Assembly: GCF_905220565.1 (NCBI RefSeq)
Contig: NC_059404.1
Location: 15,962,472 to 16,026,471 of the forward strand
DNA length: 64,000 bases
Reading direction: 5' to 3'
DNA from: Melitaea cinxia
Lineage: Eukaryota > Arthropoda > Insecta > Lepidoptera > Nymphalidae
Shown: positions 1-11,036 of the stretch, one piece after another
How the letters are laid out: each line of letters starts with the position of its first letter
Numbering within the stretch: the stretch's first letter is position 1
Position numbers and translations under genes: made by a program
The notes under the pieces: model-generated
Seen by the model: only the letters and a program-made list of their open reading frames with translations
Database searches by the model: none
Told to the model about the DNA's origin: nothing

Positions 1-147
1 GAATCAACTGATTGTAAAGAAGGATCGGTAAAGGATGCGAATGGGATTTGTGTGCCTAAATCGTCGAAATTTATTTTATCAATACCATTTCAATGCCCCA
101 TCGGTTACAAACGAGATTGGCTCGGCTATTGTAGACAAAAACTTTAA
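1..147 (+). CDS. C-terminal part of an unrecognised cysteine-patterned protein
   Basis: Reading from base 1 gives 48 residues and a TAA stop at 145-147; the beginning lies outside the window, and where the exon starts cannot be seen. Seen: cysteines at residues 5, 17, 32 and 44 of the visible part, a Gly-Ile-Cys step, and a closing CPIGYKRDWLGYCRQKL. Known: small secreted insect proteins of unknown function often end in this pattern, CP-x-GY-x-x-D-x-LG-x-CR plus a few residues. Inferred: probably extracellular with two disulphides in this segment; no reaction or partner can be assigned. A longer ATG-started open frame at 35-226 overlaps it in another phase but lacks this pattern and looks like a shadow. 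An AATAAA sits at 154-159, very close to the stop; another is at 676-681. The frame could be the last exon or the end of a single-exon gene. Confidence 0.55.
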   Translation, partial: ESTDCKEGSVKDANGICVPKSSKFILSIPFQCPIGYKRDWLGYCRQKL

Positions 148-957
148 GAACTTAATAAAAATGTACAAAATAAGGGACGCATGCTGCGTTTACAAAATTA
201 CAACAGACCCAACTTTAAATTCATAAAAAAAATATCAAAGACTTGTTAAAGAAATTGAGATGAAAATGTTTCTTGAAGATATAAATCAAAATAAAGTTAG
301 TAAACGAGTATTTACGGATACTGCTATTACTGAAAATATCGTGCCCTCGTCTACGTGGTGATATAGGCGAAATCCTGGTTCAAATCAAATATACCTTTCA
401 TCAAAAGTGTGAAGCGCAATTAAATCTTTTAAAAGTTTAGTGCAATTGTTGCTTTAAGATGTTTGATTAAAATATGTGAAATTACCGATTTAGAGGAGAT
501 AAACATCAGTCAAAATTACCGGAAAGTTTTCAAGCACAAATGACGTAGGACTTTGTACGTCATTCTCATTAGGAGATACAATGTAGGGTAATAACCTTAA
601 TGGGATATATATGAACTTATAAACACAGGCGTAAAGTACAAGATATTATAGCAAATGAATCAATTACTTATGAAAAATAAAATAATTGTTTTCACAAAAC
701 AGTTTTTTGTACATAATTAGAACAACTTGTGTAATTATAAAGATAATTGTAAACTATCTGTTATTTTATACAGGATTATTCAAAAAATTGCTAAAGCTTA
801 AAATTATTTACCCTAAATGTTATTTTAATTTAAAGTATCCAATGTCAAAAATATACCATTACATTCAGGTAAAACAATAACAATTATAACAAAATTTGTT
901 AAAATTTATAAATGAGCATATTACTAAGTAATATATTACACGATGTGAAACCGATGG
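148..957. other. 3' flank of the left-edge gene, AT-rich, no recognised feature
   Basis: This probably begins as the 3' UTR of the gene ending at 147. Candidate poly(A) signals are at 154-159 and 676-681. Short open frames (for example 686-880) are lysine/isoleucine-rich low-complexity translation and not convincing. No known repeat was recognised. Confidence 0.4.
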
Positions 958-960
958 TTG

Positions 961-1155
961 TTTTTTTTTTTTTTTTTTAAATGTATTACTAGGTCGACAA
1001 ATAAGCGTACGGCTCACCGGATGGTAAGTGATTACCGTAGCCTATAGACGTTTACAACACCAGCAGCATCGCTCTATCCCTAATTCCCCCCAGGAGCTCT
1101 GGTCACCTTACTCACCAACAGAAACACAATCCTTCTTGAAAACAGTATTCTTTAT
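961..1155 (-). mobile_element. LINE-tail A copy
   Basis: Poly-T at 961-977 is followed by the motif ACTAGGTCGACAAATAAGCG and the family's CACC-GGATGGTAAG and CTCACCAACAG blocks. On the - strand this is the 3' end of a non-LTR element (or SINE) with its poly-A at 961. It is 5'-truncated near 1155 and has no coding content. This family is the commonest repeat in the window. Confidence 0.75.
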
Positions 1156-1323
1156 AGTACACTTGATATTCGGAATACCTACATAAATTTGTACAAAATG
1201 AATAACATTTGTCTAAAAAAAATGTTCATATTCCATTATAATACAATATTTAAACATGAATGATTACATAAAATGCACAAACCCAACCTCTGTAACTCAA
1301 AAAAAATCCAAAAACATCTGTAA
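1156..1323. other. AT-rich spacer
   Basis: Nothing recognised between the LINE-tail A copy and the GC-richer open frame that follows. Confidence 0.4.
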
Positions 1324-1545
1324 ATCAATACGAGCTTTAAAAAAAGATGTTTTTTTAACAAATCTCATAAGCCTTTAAAGTCTAATCCGAGTGTTTATTT
1401 AGCGGCAAGGGAAGTAATTCTTATTGCGGACCAAACAAGTGTACCTCAGACAATCGAGAGTCAATTTCACGGTGAGCTGGCCACCAAAGAAGACCGGATG
1501 TACCTGGGATCAAACGGACGTTTCGATCGCCGCAAATTGACTTGA
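1324..1545 (+). other. Coding-like open frame without ATG start, unrecognised
   Basis: A 73-codon stop-free frame lies between TAA at 1321-1323 and TGA at 1543-1545. Its last 50 codons (from about 1390) have balanced composition, unlike the AT-rich surroundings, and translate to a plausible soluble-protein segment (for example SVPQTIESQFHGELATKEDR). I do not recognise the product. The opposite strand is also open over much of the same part (about 37 codons), so coding is not proven. It could be an exon, a decayed transposon fragment or a conserved non-coding block. It lies about 1.2 kb downstream of the left-edge gene on the same strand. Confidence 0.25.
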
Positions 1546-2252
1546 TACACGTTAGAAAGGAAAAAAATTCAGAATAATTTTATTTGCCCGAGGTTTTTAC
1601 AGTTACTTTTGTTTCGTTTGCTGTTATATAATTCTTTTTGAACAATTTCGTATTAACTAACATTGTGGTTAAATAAATTATATTGTCTCTCTCACTTCAT
1701 CTTTATCTTATTATCTTTCTTAATTTCTTATATCGGCTAGTATTTGGATACCACCATTTCACTTTCTTTCGTTAAGCAATAACCAACCAGAGTTGTAATT
1801 ATATGTATATTCCAATAATTCGATTCTGCCTCATTTCAGCAAAGTATAGTTAGTAAAACTTTGACTAACTTGCCTTGAAAGCAGTTGGAATAAAGTCATT
1901 ACATTGTAAAATATAATTGAGATTTTTTTCAATTCAACAAACATAACCTTAACTTATAAAAATATAGGAAAATTTCAATGAGGTTAATGGATGATTACAA
2001 AATAAAGAATTTAGTTTCTCTACGTCTGATAAACATGAACTTATTTTTAAGCATAAAAAGTTTAAAGAAAGTACTAGCGCAAAACAAATACAGATTCACG
2101 TAACAAAACATAGTGATCCTAGATTAACAACATTTTCACAAAGATTCTCTTAACGACCAGATGTAAAAGAAAATAAAGGACAGGAAAACTCCCAAGGCCC
2201 ATAGGCAGTTGTAGCACATGGCACTCATTAAAAGTTTGTTAGTTTTGATTAA
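1546..2252. other. AT-rich spacer
   Basis: No gene or known repeat recognised. Confidence 0.4.
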
Positions 2253-2335
2253 TTACGCCCGCGAGACGAGCTGCAATTTGTTACTGAACTTTGTCGCCGT
2301 CCGCGGGCTCAGCGCCGAGCCGTTTATTAACTCTC
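2253..2335. other. Short GC-rich island
   Basis: An unusually CpG-rich patch (CGCCCGCGAGACGAGC, then GTCCGCGGGCTCAGCGCCG) in AT-rich DNA and not shared with any repeat in the window. It could be promoter-like or conserved non-coding sequence. Open frames across it are dominated by the neighbouring GT-rich DNA and do not look coding. Confidence 0.3.
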
Positions 2336-2603
2336 GACGTAAAAGTAAATAATTATGTTGTGAAAAACAGGCGGAATTGTGTGTATGCGTGTATGTGCGT
2401 GAGGGTAGCGTCGAATCAAACTTTTTGATGTGTAAATATGGGCTCCAGTTCATGTGTGCGTGTGTGCATTGTTTATCGTTTGTTAAGTAATGTTTAGATG
2501 TGTGTAGACAATTGATAGTATTTTTCTTTCGTTTATGTGCACATAATTATCTAAATAATTTTCCTATACAACGTGTACGCGTGCTTTTCCATGTGTGTGA
2601 GCA

Positions 2604-2624
2604 TGTGTGTGTGTGTGTGTGTGT
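2604..2624. repeat. (TG)n microsatellite
   Basis: About ten uninterrupted TG units, inside a longer GTGT-biased region from 2380. Confidence 0.95.
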
Positions 2625-2815
2625 TTTACAATTTTTTTTTTAAATTCTCTTGTCCAATAACTTATATAAGTTGAAACAAAACACAAAATACCACACAGTA
2701 CGTAGTCAGACACTACCTAATTTTGATATGAAACGATTTTCAGCGTTAAACGAGACTTTTCCCAACCTCATAATCTTTATTAGTTAAGTGTCTAACATAG
2801 TCCTTTGAGTTTCAG
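2625..2815. other. AT-rich spacer with pyrimidine-rich end
   Basis: No repeat recognised. It ends in a splice-acceptor-like GAGTTTCAG just before the open block that follows. Confidence 0.3.
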
Positions 2816-2952
2816 GCTGAGAAAACACGAAAGTTATGCGTTTCGAAGTTGTGGAACGCAGGTGCTAATTACGACTTCACGGCTCGCAACCACCACTACC
2901 GAGTGAACCTCATCGTTTCATTTATACGCTCAGAAATATACCGGTGGAACTA
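2816..2952 (+). other. Unique open block after an acceptor-like AG, unrecognised
   Basis: After TTTGAGTTTCAG there are about 45 stop-free codons ending at TAA 2950-2952, with a balanced composition (for example NAGANYDFTARNHHYRVN). GC-richer unique sequence continues to about 3010 without an open frame. There is no family match from memory and no clear donor. It may be an exon or conserved non-coding sequence. Confidence 0.2.
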
Positions 2953-3323
2953 ATTGCGACGCGCTTTCGGAGGTCACGCTTTAATGGTCATTGAATTATT
3001 CGGCAGGTCCTGAGTTATTATTAATTAGTTTGATTTATTTAATATCAATGAGGTTAAATTATACTTACGTACAAAACGAAGTTTGAAAACGCTTAAATAT
3101 TTCACTAAAACATTTTAGATATATATTTAAATTAATAAAATAATGGCATCAAATAAAACCAAGTATACTACAATTTCCAAATAAGTACTTTAAAATTCAC
3201 TTGTAAACCAATATCGTGCCTGATATTACCCATGTCTATCTGGTTGTCTCTCAATCCGCTTCCTTAATTACTTCTATGACAGTTTCCTCTTAACTACGGC
3301 ATAAATTTTAGTAGTAGGCCCAT

Positions 3324-3440
3324 TGGACCGACGATCTACGTAAGATTGCCGGTGTAGGCTGGATGAGGATTGCGGGAAACCGGGATATCTGGCGCGGACT
3401 TGGGGAGCCCTATGTCCAGCAGTGGACTACAATAGGCTGA
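3324..3440 (+). pseudogene. RTE-type reverse transcriptase, C-terminal 38 residues
   Basis: The frame reads WTDDLRKIAG then VGWMRIAGNRDIW and ends EPYVQQWTTIG-stop. Known: this W-DDL-K-AG-x-W ... W-x-LGE-x-YVQQW signature closes the single ORF of many insect RTE-like LINEs. The stop is TGA at 3438-3440, followed by a short (ACTG)n run, the usual microsatellite-like RTE tail. Everything upstream of the W-T-D-D block is missing or frame-shifted (two TAG codons at 3312-3317), so this is a dead-on-arrival 5'-truncated copy. Confidence 0.85.
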
Positions 3441-3456
3441 ACTGACTGAACTGATA

Positions 3457-4003
3457 CATTTTAGCACTTTAAGAAAATTTAATGTTAATCTAATTCATTT
3501 ATTTCGAAATAAAATACCACAATAATATTGACCTTGAAAATTTTAGCTATAATATTTGGTCAAAGAAAATCTTACATTATTATATACCATAACATATCTT
3601 TGTAAAATGATTTCCCTCACACTATGTAACAGCCTGACCGTTTGTGCGAACAGTAAATACTGAAAGGAACAAATTATCCTCCGAACGTTATCGTAAAAAG
3701 GTATAATGTTCGTGTACAGTTTTCCTAACATTTAACGGAAATATGAGGGGAAATTGAGTACAGCGTACATGTGTCGTTTTATGGCCTATGTTATTATTGT
3801 AAGGATTTACTTTATTATTACTATTTTTATATATGATGTCCTCTTTGACGTGTCCGTCAATGCAAGCAAGAGAAGAATGGAGAAGCGAAAAACAGAATGA
3901 GTAAAGGAAATTAATTGAGGTATTAAAATATGATTGGAATAGAATCTTTAGGCAGATAACAAGTGTGTGGAAATCAGGAAAATATTGACAAAACTTACGA
4001 TTA
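3457..4003. other. AT-rich spacer
   Basis: Nothing recognised. The open frame at 3543-3731 on the - strand has no recognisable features. Confidence 0.4.
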
Positions 4004-4100
4004 TGTTAATATCCCACTGCTGGACATCGGCCTCTTTCTCCATGTTGAGAAATTTCTTTTCTTGAGAAGGTTCGGAGCTCAATCCATCGCGCTGCTTCAC
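4004..4100 (-). mobile_element. SINE C tail fragment
   Basis: Complement of the family's end (GTGGGATATTACAGGCTGAA type), here seen as AATATCCCACTGCTGGACAT then CTCTTTCTCCAT and a degraded GGAGCTCAATCC block. The 5' head is missing. Confidence 0.6.
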
Positions 4101-4147
4101 TGCGGGATCTCGGGAAAGAACTCACGTTCTAATGAAATAAATTCTTG

Positions 4148-4370
4148 ACTAGCCCGTTGGCGCAGTTTATAGTGAACCTGTTTTCTGCTCCACGATTTGT
4201 GGGTTTGATTCCCGCCTGACTCTGATTGTAAATACATATATTTATCGATTCGTATTACTTATACTTATTGTAAAAAATTATGGCTATATCATTTGGCTGT
4301 TACCTATAACACTAGCATTAGTTGCTTACCTTATGGACGAACGACCTTGTGTAGTTTAAGAATATTAAAG
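4148..4370 (+). mobile_element. SINE A, near full length
   Basis: The tRNA-derived head has an A box (TAGCCCGTTGGCGCAGT) and a B box (GGGTTTGATTCCCG). The body follows, with GGCTGTTACCTATAACAC, GCATTAGTTGCTTACC and GACGAACGACC. Transcription by RNA polymerase III from these boxes is family knowledge. This copy has one B-box change. Confidence 0.8.
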
Positions 4371-4602
4371 ATGTGCTACTACACTATTGCTGACGCAGTA
4401 GCGTCGGATTAGGTTTCAATATGGGCCTATATTAAATCCCAGTATAGCAGTTCGTTTGTTGCAACAAATTCTTTTAATCTTTCGAGTGCTTTTACTGAAC
4501 GTTCTTTCAGTCGTGACAACACCGCACGCTATTCAGTGTGGCTCTCGAGGTAGGTACTATACGTATTTCTACATCTGTAAGGACCAGAATTAAGCATTGT
4601 TC

Positions 4603-4975
4603 ATCATCATTGGCCTTAGTCCGTCTATTGCAGACGATTTAGACAATGTCAGACAGACACTGTGTCGCCTAGGACACTCTTCAGGAAAACGCAGAGTTGC
4701 CTAAGCTCTGCGCCACCCTCTCGACCTCACTGGCTATGCCCACAGGAACGACGAGTCGATACGTGTGGAACCAGTTCAGCTGCAGGAGTCTTTCGTATTT
4801 AGAGCTATGCCACGAATGCTTGACGGAGACCCCATTCCGGGTTTGAAATAAAGTTTTCCTTCTCCAGGACCCTGAATATTTTGAGCCAGGTTTATTCCTC
4901 GGTCGCCTTTTACGACCCCCACGGGAAGAAAGGGGGTGGTGCTATTCTACTCGGCCGACACCATACGGCACCATT
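4603..4975 (-). mobile_element. Non-LTR 3' end fragment
   Basis: It opens with (CAT)n at the left, the complement of an ATG-repeat tail. It ends near 4975 with GGTCGCCTTTTACGACCCCC ACGGGAAG, a block also present at 36.9 and 52.8 kb. It is GC-richer than the flanks and no reading frame survives. Confidence 0.55.
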
Positions 4976-5934
4976 ATGAAAACAGTTATTACGCTTCATA
5001 CCTAACGATTATCGAATAAAAGAATGAAAAAAAATTAATAACTATTTTTAATACATATATTACATTTACCTTTTACCCATACTATTTATTCATTTATGAT
5101 TACTAAGCTGATAGCTATATCCAGATTATAATTTCAGTAACATTTTGGCGCTATTTGTTCCAATGGTGGAAAGAAAGACAAATAAATCAATTTATACAGC
5201 CAACAATTTATTTAAAATTTTCCATCAAATTTACATTTTTAATAATATTCACAGTCCACAGAATTATGTTTAGTATATTCTAAATACTTCCTAACATGCA
5301 ATGAACTAATATGTACAATAACCACATACATAAGAAATGGATGCGGCAATTATTGACGCTTAGTAATTTATTCGATACAAATACGATGTGGCGCTCGAAA
5401 ACTCTGCCAAATCTAGAAGCACCTCTCTTCATAGATCGCGATATTATTTGGCGCCATTCCAAAATAATTACTTTACATAAACCAGACCAATCACGGAGAA
5501 ATTAGACATACATATTTCAACTTCAAATGGATACGGTATGAAACGATAAAAGAAATATAATAAATATCTTACAATAGCACCATTTACAAACATATTTTTA
5601 TGCAACAAATAAAAATAGTGATTTCCTGTTCTTTACAACCACATAACATGATATCAATCGCAATGATATCGTAATCATAATATCGCAATAATCGCAAGAT
5701 ATTCGTTTTGACATCGCTATAAAATATTATTTAATTCATGAATCTAGTATTACCTAATTCTAATGTGATATAATACCTACTCGCATTTGAACGGCACAGC
5801 GTAAAAATCCTGAGGAAGTACAGCTGCGCCTATTATGAGGTTTACGTGTTAACAATTCCATAAACATGATATCGTTAACCAATATTTGCTAAAAAGCATG
5901 AGAGGAGTGTTACTTAGCTGTATTATCTTCTTTT
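4976..5934. other. AT-rich spacer
   Basis: Two mutually antisense ~60-codon frames overlap at 5280-5505. Neither has a recognisable motif, so both are treated as chance. No repeat was identified. Confidence 0.35.
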
Positions 5935-6130
5935 TTTATATACAACTAGGTCGGTAAACAAGTGTGCGGCTCACCCGATGGTACGCAATTACTGTAGCTT
6001 CTATAAGCTACAATCGCAAGCGCGTTGCCGACCCTATCCTCAATTCCCCCCAGGTGTTCTGGTCAACCTTACTCACCAACAGGAATACAACACTGCTTGA
6101 AAACAGTATTATTTAGCTGTGATCTTCTGT
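5935..6130 (-). mobile_element. LINE-tail A copy
   Basis: Contains AACTAGGTCGGTAAACAAGT, the GCAAGCGCGTTGCCGACCCT block and CTTGAAAACAGTATT. The poly-A end (poly-T here) is at the left, and the copy is truncated after the TGATCTTCTGTAAGG block. Confidence 0.75.
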
Positions 6131-6644
6131 AAGGATTAGGTACTTACCCAGTTGAATAGCTCCAAAATTTAAGCAATTTTTTTCTGCTTTGCTTTAAAAA
6201 TCAGACGTATATCAACTTTATATAATCTTTTACCGTCTTATGATATTTTAATGTCACGCTAACAATCCCAAAAAGCTAAAAATACCATATCAAAATAATA
6301 CAAGCTCATCGGCAGCAACAAGCTACCAATACGTCCATTGTATCAAATATTCATTATATATGTATTTCGAGAGCGTATTTTGGAGCCAGAAGCAAGTAAT
6401 TTGGCAACAAAGATACAAATTAAATACTATAAACCTATCAAGTAACATTGTTTCTGTCTTATATGATTAATGGAGTGAAACTGTGAGATTTTTTCCGTGA
6501 TCGACTAATAGATACTGTTATGTCATTAGTCATAACCTCATTTCTATTTTGGCGAGTGTATTGGTCATGAATATATTTTGCTTTATCATTTTATTTCATT
6601 TTTTCCTTATTTTTTGTATTACAAGGGTGAAAACCAAAAGCACT

Positions 6645-6850
6645 GTCTTGATGGTATGCGGATACCGTAGCCTTATAGGCTATATATCGTAACAACACCA
6701 GAAGCATTGGAGTTGCATTTTACACTTGCAATTGCACCCACCATAGACCTGACCATTCTCAGTAGCTCTGAGTACCTTATTCCTAGGAACACGACACTAA
6801 TTGAGAACAGTGTTATTTAGCTGTGATCTTTTATTTTATTTTAATTTTTT
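6645..6850 (-). mobile_element. LINE-tail A, strongly diverged copy
   Basis: Recognisable by GGATACCGTAGCC, AACACCAGAAGCAT, AGTACCTTATTCCTAGGAAC and AGTGTTATTTAGCTGTGATC in family order, with an inserted ~25-bp piece in the middle. Confidence 0.6.
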
Positions 6851-7011
6851 TTTTTTTCTAATTTAATGACACTGTCAATATTGTGAATATTTTATAATGT
6901 TCGAGGATGATTATCATATCTTAAACAGTTTTGTTCTTCTAGATTATGGTTTAATCATAACATGTGTAACACTAAAATATTTTCAATGGTATTCAATATA
7001 CTATTAAGGTT

Positions 7012-7092
7012 GTTATCTCGACCGCACCAATCAATTTCCTTCATCTTGTCTCCATTCTACGTGACATTGGCGAAATCGTCCGTGCTATTTAG
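7012..7092 (-). repeat. Repeat F fragment
   Basis: Contains CCATTCTACGTGACATTGGC preceded by a GACCGCACCAATCAATTTCC block. The complement of the first part recurs at 43203-43222, showing a dispersed family of unknown class. Confidence 0.5.
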
Positions 7093-8094
7093 GCAGTATT
7101 GAAAGCCATCATTCCAAATGAATGAAATAATGCAATACCACACTTTACGGTAAACACTTATAGTTTATGGTGATATTGTTTTGATAGTTCAGCCAAATTC
7201 GTTCATTCATTCATTCAGTAATTCAACCAAACGTCTTAACAGCTGTGTCTTACGTCTTATCTTCTGCTAACTGTATGTAGGTGTATATGTTATATGTAAG
7301 TCAAATTATAATTGAACAGATTTGACACAAAAATTACCTCAATTGACAATATTGTTATTCTTTACAAATGTCGTTAATCTTGAACCGAATAACCGAATAC
7401 TTTAGCCATTAAAGACTTTTTAAAAAACATTCAATTTTTTAATGAGAAATTTTAAAATCATATCAGTTGTTTATATTCGTTTGTGTATGTTGTATGTGTA
7501 TCGAGATAGGAGAAGAGATATAGGAGAAGGATCAGAGTTGAACACCAATGCAAGTCGTTTATCTCAGTTATCCTTTGATATCTGATAGATTTGACAGTAA
7601 TTATCAACCACCTAATTAGTCGCATCTATCTGGTTGCTTGTATCTGCAATGAGGATTAAAATATAATTAGTAAGTTAAAAAAACATACAACATGATAGAA
7701 TATTGTATATATTGTATTAAAATAGATTTTATTACACAATAAAAAAATTATTTAACTAAATGCTTAATACTTTATTATTGAACTGCAGTGAATATGAAGA
7801 CACTGATTAGGAATTCAAATTCTGCTGAAAAATAAAGGCAAGAAACTCGATATAACAAAACGCAGCTAAAATTTCAATCCATTTTGAAAATTCATCACTT
7901 TAAAACTCGTTCCAACAAAATATAACGCCATTTTAATAATTCACGTGCATTAGCATCACATCATCGCCATCTCAGTGTCGCAGCTTCCGTGAATTAAAGT
8001 GTCGCTAAATAAACCTTGCTACACACTTTAAGAAACATTACTTATAATAAAAGTGTAAAATAAAGATACATATTTTTTTTATTATTATTTTGAT
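7093..8094. other. AT-rich spacer
   Basis: No gene or repeat recognised apart from a short AAGGAGAAG-type purine run near 7510. Confidence 0.35.
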
Positions 8095-8300
8095 TCAGCC
8101 TGTAACATCCCATTGCTGGATATAGACCTCTAGGAAGCCATTGAGTGTGCAGATGTTTATTTCTTTTTTATTTCTATATATTTATCAAAAAAAAAGTATG
8201 TAATGTTTGTCGGTTGTTACCTACCTATAACACAAGCAATGAGTTGTTGTAAGTTACTATACGAACAGACGACCGTATGTGTATGAAAGATCAAAGATCG
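8095..8300. mobile_element. SINE C tail remnant joined to SINE A 3' half
   Basis: Bases 8095-8150 are the complement of the SINE C end (TAACATCCCATTGCTGGATA). From about 8160 the SINE A body follows in + orientation: TATTTATCAAAAAAAAAG, GTCGGTTGTTACC, CTATAACACAAGCAATGAG, GAACAGACGACCGT. The tRNA head is absent. Confidence 0.6.
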
Positions 8301-9086
8301 ACTGGCCCGAAACAGCGCGCTTTTGCAATATGGTTTGGTATAGGACAATTGTCCCCTGTCATCGCCATAAAGAAATCTAACAATGTACGGTAAGGTTACA
8401 GCGTCTCTGAATAAAGTACTCCAGACTATTCCGCGAAGTCATACCCTGAGCAAGATGAATTATGGCAACGTCGACGTTGAAATAGATAAGTATAATCTTC
8501 TTAATAACCATTGAAATATCGTACGAAAAATAAATCGCCATATTCTATGTTCGAAAATTTTTTGACATCATAATTTATTGGATCTTTTATTTAATTGATT
8601 TTTAAACATTATCACGTAATCAATAAATAAAGAATAAAGTACACAAGTAGTAAATAATGAATAAGTTAATTAATAAAAAAGGAATTTGTGTATAATAAAA
8701 ACATATTTTATTAAATAAAGAATTATAGCCTCATTCTATTAAGCAATCGTACGGTCCGTCTCCTGTTTAGCGGTTACCGTAGCCAGTGGAAATCAAAACG
8801 TTAATCATTTTGAATTATCATTTATTTTATAATTAAGACCACCAAATAAAAAGAGAAATATGAAATCACCAAATTGGACAAATCGAGCCATAATAAAATT
8901 CACATTTATATGTATAACCACCCATCCAACCAATCTAGTTTTTGTAAAACTCGCCCACCAAGCATTAATCCTAAGCATTATTTTATCGGTTAAAATTGGC
9001 TTCATATACTCAGGTCCTGACTATGATAATCCTTTGGTAAGCGTCAAAGGAACACAAGCACTCAACCACTCTATTATATTATAATA
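8301..9086. other. AT-rich spacer with one degraded LINE-tail A piece
   Basis: Bases 8742-8790 resemble the LINE-tail A 3' end (CAATCGTACGG, GCGGTTACCGTAGCC). The antisense pair of ~70-codon frames at 8805-9084 is judged to be chance. Confidence 0.35.
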
Positions 9087-9310
9087 CTAGCTGTGCCCGC
9101 GACTTCGTCCGCGTTCAGTTCGCAGAGTTAAAAAATTAAAAAAATATATAAAATAAAAGTAGCCTAACAGTAAAAGTCTCGACAAAATCGATCCAGCTGT
9201 TTCAGAGATTAGCTAAAACAAACAGACAGACAAACATTATAAAAAATGTTATTTTGGTATAATAATGTACCGTACCGTGCGTGTATACATACATACACTC
9301 CAATTTTATT
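9087..9310 (-). mobile_element. Helitron-like, non-autonomous, - strand
   Basis: Read on the - strand it ends in a hairpin-forming CGCGGACGAAGTCGCGGG followed by CACAGCTAG and a host T (9086). The interior carries CCAGCTGTTTCAGAGATTAG and a CAGACAGACAAAC block. The 5' terminus is not clear. The CTAG-3' end with its adjacent hairpin is the Helitron hallmark. Confidence 0.6.
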
Positions 9311-10285
9311 TATTTGTAATTAATTGTAATATCTAATCATAGAAACATATTTATATTTAAGCGCTACTACATATTTTATAGCAATTATTTAAACAAAATT
9401 CTTACAGACTTAAAAGTGACAAAGATTAACCGTTTTGAAGAATGTGATAATAATTAAAACGCACTCACTCTAAAAATAATAGTACTTCCTTATTGCTCAC
9501 GTCGCGTGTCGGTAAGTGACATTAACAAAGACGCATCGCATTTTTCCATTATTTCTAAGAATTAAGCGTGATTTTTTTTTAAATTCCCTGACACCCAATT
9601 CCATCAATTCATAGCAATCTATTACACTTGCATCTTTCCGGTTTCCTCCATCCTTCTATGGAACAGAATGACACATTAAGCTTTAACTTATATTCTGTTT
9701 GGAAAAAAAAATATTCGTCCAGAAAAAGATAAATCGAGACAAATTTCAGCTTCGTTCAATTACGAGACTTATCAGAGAATTTTAGTTAGTTTTAATTTAC
9801 ACTTATGCGTAATTCTGGAGACCGCTTTGTTAGCATACTCAACAAGATATGGACAGATAGCTATAAATGAATTACGGAAATCACCCACTTTCTGATAGTT
9901 AAATATCGTAAAAGAAATTTATGAAAGAGGTCTAAGTCCAGCGATGGATTACCATGGATTTACGACCTTAAATAATAGACTAACTTTTCAACTAAATTTT
10001 ATTTGACTTAGTCGAAACCTTACCAAAATAAATAATTTATTTAACGTACCACGTCATTAAAATACACAAGCTCGATGACTTTCAGGCGAAGTGCCTCAAA
10101 CAATATAAATATATTTTATTAGTATCGTTTGCATCCTACATTGTAATAGTGCTTGATGACAATGTAATCATGGAGAGGGCAAGCAAAAAAACTTACGCGT
10201 TTTTCGCCCGATTCCATATACAGCTATTTATATAACTTTAGTGAAATCAACAACATTTTTCAAAAAAAAATATCCTTATATAATA
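9311..10285. other. AT-rich spacer
   Basis: Nothing recognised. Confidence 0.4.
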
Positions 10286-10573
10286 CTAGCTGACCCAGCA
10301 AACGTTGTTTTGCCATAATTATATGTTATGAAAAATTAGAGTTGTATGTATTTTTTGATGCTAAATCATAATAAAATAAAAAATAAATAATTTATCTAAA
10401 AATTTAAAAAAAAATTAGGGGTGGAGTACACTTAACATTTAAGGGCATGAAAAATAAATGTTTTTCGATTCTCAGACCTACATAATATGCACCCAAACTT
10501 CATGAGAATCGGTCAAGCTGTTTCGGGGGAGTTTAACTACAAACACCGCGACACGAGAATTTTATATATTAGA
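10286..10573 (-). mobile_element. Helitron, 288 bp, - strand
   Basis: On the - strand it begins TCTAATATATAAAATTCTCG and ends with GGCAAAACAACGTTTGCT plus GGGTCAGCTAG; the first and last six bases of that 18-mer pair as a hairpin. It is inserted between host A (10574 complement) and T (10285 complement), as Helitrons do. The same family recurs at 32978, 51862 and 57287. It has no coding capacity. Confidence 0.8.
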
Positions 10574-10889
10574 TTACCAACGATTTTTTAATTAAACCAT
10601 ATTCAACAACAACAATACTATTCAAACTATTTATAAATTGAAAATTTAAACGTAGTGCGGCCGCCGGCCCGTGTAGCAGTCACGCTTGGAAACTACTTTT
10701 TTAACAAGTTGCCATGTCATCGGACTACCTTTGATGTATCACGAACTCGATTACTTCCATTTTGAATATTTTGCATTTGTATCTGCGAAATAAATTAATT
10801 TTGACGAAATTAATGAAACATTACCAAAATCGTTTTTATGTTCAGATGAATAATTATAAAAAAAACGAGTGTGCTTTAGACCACACGAC

Positions 10890-11036
10890 TGAAATAAAAC
10901 TTCTTTGGTTCTATCAAATTTATATCTCCCTCTCAACTTTCGTTCGCGTCGTCCGATCACACTTTTCGTAACGCTCTTATCACGCATTCACCAGCTTACT
11001 CCCCAAGTCAAGGATGCGTAAAGAAGTTTTATTTCA
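10890..11036 (-). mobile_element. MITE G copy
   Basis: A perfect 14-bp inverted repeat, TGAAATAAAACTTC at 10890-10903 and its complement at 11023-11036, bounds a body with CTCTCAACTTTCGTTCG and ACACTTTTCGTAACGCTC. The small palindrome TTTAGACCACACG just outside also accompanies other copies. The 78-codon frame across it is a by-product of the repeat. Confidence 0.7.

Noticed and set aside
35..226. 63-codon ATG-started frame at the left edge
   Set aside because: Overlaps the cysteine-patterned frame 1-147 in another phase and has no motif; judged a shadow.
5280..5505. Overlapping sense and antisense ~60-codon frames
   Set aside because: Neither resembles a known protein; mutual openness suggests chance.
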